Shown here piece by piece: positions 63,184 to 64,000 of a stretch of DNA of 64,000 bases. Every line of letters begins with the position of its first letter. Positions within the stretch are counted from its first letter, which is position 1. The DNA comes from Desulfobacteraceae bacterium. GTDB lineage: Bacteria; Desulfobacterota; Desulfobacteria; Desulfobacterales; JAABSP01. The position numbers were made by a program, and so were the translations under genes. The stretch lies in contig JAABSP010000013.1 of NCBI GenBank assembly GCA_011390345.1, forward strand, positions 1 to 64,000. Direction: 5' to 3'. The notes beneath the pieces are model-generated. The model worked only from the letters and a program-made list of their open reading frames with translations. It was not told the origin of the DNA and searched no databases.

Positions 63184-64000
63184 TTACCAGTAGCTCCGAA
63201 AGACGGCAAAGATGGAGTCGAAGAGCACGATCATGAAGATGCTCGTCACCACTGCCGAGGTCGCGGCAGTTCCCACCGCGGACGCGCCGCCCCGGGCCTG
63301 AAAGCCCCGCAGACAGCCGATGGAAGCGATCAGTGCGGCAAAGACCGAGCTTTTGAACATCCCCCAGATCACCTCCTTGATGGTAAGGGCATAGAGGCTC
63401 TGGTTGATGTAGGTGTTGAGGCTCAGATCGAGCATGAAGACGCCGACGAGCAAGCCGCCTCCGATGGCAAAGAGATTGGAAAAAAGGGTCAGCATGGGAA
63501 CCATGATCATCGCGGCAATAATCCGGGGAACCGCCAGAAAGATGGTCGGGTCGAAGCCCATGATGTAGAGGGCATCCACCTCTTCGGAGATCTTCATGGT
63601 ACCGATCTCGGCAGCATACGCGGAGCCCGAGCGGCCCGAGACCACCACGGCCGTCATGATGGGCCCCAGCTCCGAGACCATGGCAAATGCCACCAGAGAT
63701 GCCACATAGATCTCCGCGCCGAACTGGGAGAGCTGGATCGAGGACATGAAGGCCATGATAAGCCCCATCAGAAAGCCGATCATGGCCACCACCGGCAGCG
63801 CGTCCACCCCGGTGCGCTCCATGTGGTTGATGGTGTCGCTGACGCGAAGGGATTTCGGGTGGCGGATTACATACACCAGCGAGAGGAGGATGGAGCCGAT
63901 GAAAGAGACCATGAACTGGAGGTTCTTGAGTTCCTTCAGGGTCGCGTCCCCGATCCGGATGAACATGTTGGTGGAACGCTTTTTCCGGGCGAATGTGCAG
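63184..64000 (-). CDS. MlaE-type ABC permease (5' end beyond the window)
   Basis: About 260 residues from an ATG at 63966, but the frame stays open to the right edge (TFARKKRSTN before it) and no Shine-Dalgarno precedes that ATG, so the gene probably continues, perhaps with an N-terminal STAS-like domain. MlaE hallmarks: VVAMIGFLMGLIMAFMSSIQLSQFGA, AFAMVSELGPIMTAVVVSGRSGSAYAAEIGTMKISEEVDAL, GCLRGFQARGGASAVG. Inner-membrane phospholipid transporter subunit. Confidence 0.9.
   Translation of the reverse strand, partial: CTFARKKRSTNMFIRIGDATLKELKNLQFMVSFIGSILLSLVYVIRHPKSLRVSDTINHMERTGVDALPVVAMIGFLMGLIMAFMSSIQLSQFGAEIYVASLVAFAMVSELGPIMTAVVVSGRSGSAYAAEIGTMKISEEVDALYIMGFDPTIFLAVPRIIAAMIMVPMLTLFSNLFAIGGGLLVGVFMLDLSLNTYINQSLYALTIKEVIWGMFKSSVFAALIASIGCLRGFQARGGASAVGTAATSAVVTSIFMIVLFDSIFAVFRSYW

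Overview
The window reads as the chromosome of a Gram-negative, probably strictly anaerobic bacterium, most likely a Desulfobacterota (deltaproteobacterial) lineage. This is an inference from gene content: an S10-spc-alpha ribosomal cluster in standard order, CbiD- and CobL/CobM-type corrinoid genes, 4Fe-4S proteins, a Mla/MCE lipid-transport operon with an auxiliary lipoprotein, outer-membrane barrel proteins, and many PAS/GAF histidine kinases. No 16S rRNA or tRNA gene lies in the window, so the assignment cannot be tested here.

Layout. 1-14004 (+): 3' end of tuf, then 29 genes of the S10-spc-alpha superoperon ending in rpoA and rplQ, closed by an 18-bp-stem terminator. adk and map, often found between secY and infA, are absent. 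14173-16795 (+): a dihydrodipicolinate reductase that looks like the plant form, followed after 1 nt by a peptide-type solute-binding protein. 16965-19622: a membrane-anchored Cys-cluster protein, a DUF4112 protein, a coiled-coil protein of unknown function and a truncated SDR. 20336-24866 (+): an S-adenosylmethionine cycle operon (adenosine kinase-like, ahcY, methyltransferase, metK) with a long structured leader and a strong terminator. 25561-33281: a lipoprotein, a small histidine kinase, a VolA-like lipase lipoprotein and an outer-membrane protein with a long Ala-rich segment. 33802-39191: two response regulators and two large histidine kinases. 39376-45331: cbiD, a LOG-domain fusion protein, a small secreted protein, cbiET and cobM. 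45439-48344 (+): a translationally coupled run of cupin, rnhA, thymidylate synthase-like, SEC-C membrane protein and metal-type ABC ATPase. 48409-52992: lipoprotein-YidD, tadA, an orphan DNA methyltransferase and purA.

53013-56228 is the unstable part. It holds a deleted duplicate of the LysM gene found at 56864-57544, a frameshifted PD-(D/E)XK fragment, and two almost identical Rpn-type nuclease genes that differ by a 60-bp block of 12-bp repeats. 56229 to the right edge is a long minus-strand operon: MlaE-, MlaF- and MlaD-like proteins, an auxiliary lipoprotein, an acyltransferase-hydrolase fusion, a ferredoxin-domain protein, a LysM membrane protein and a class II aldolase. It looks like an envelope lipid-handling module with extra enzymes attached.

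The items most worth following up are the Mla operon with its acyltransferase/hydrolase fusion, the LOG fusion protein, the Cys-rich kinase tail, the repeat array upstream of cbiET, and the duplicated, gene-converted Rpn locus. I saw no CRISPR array, phage or complete insertion sequence.
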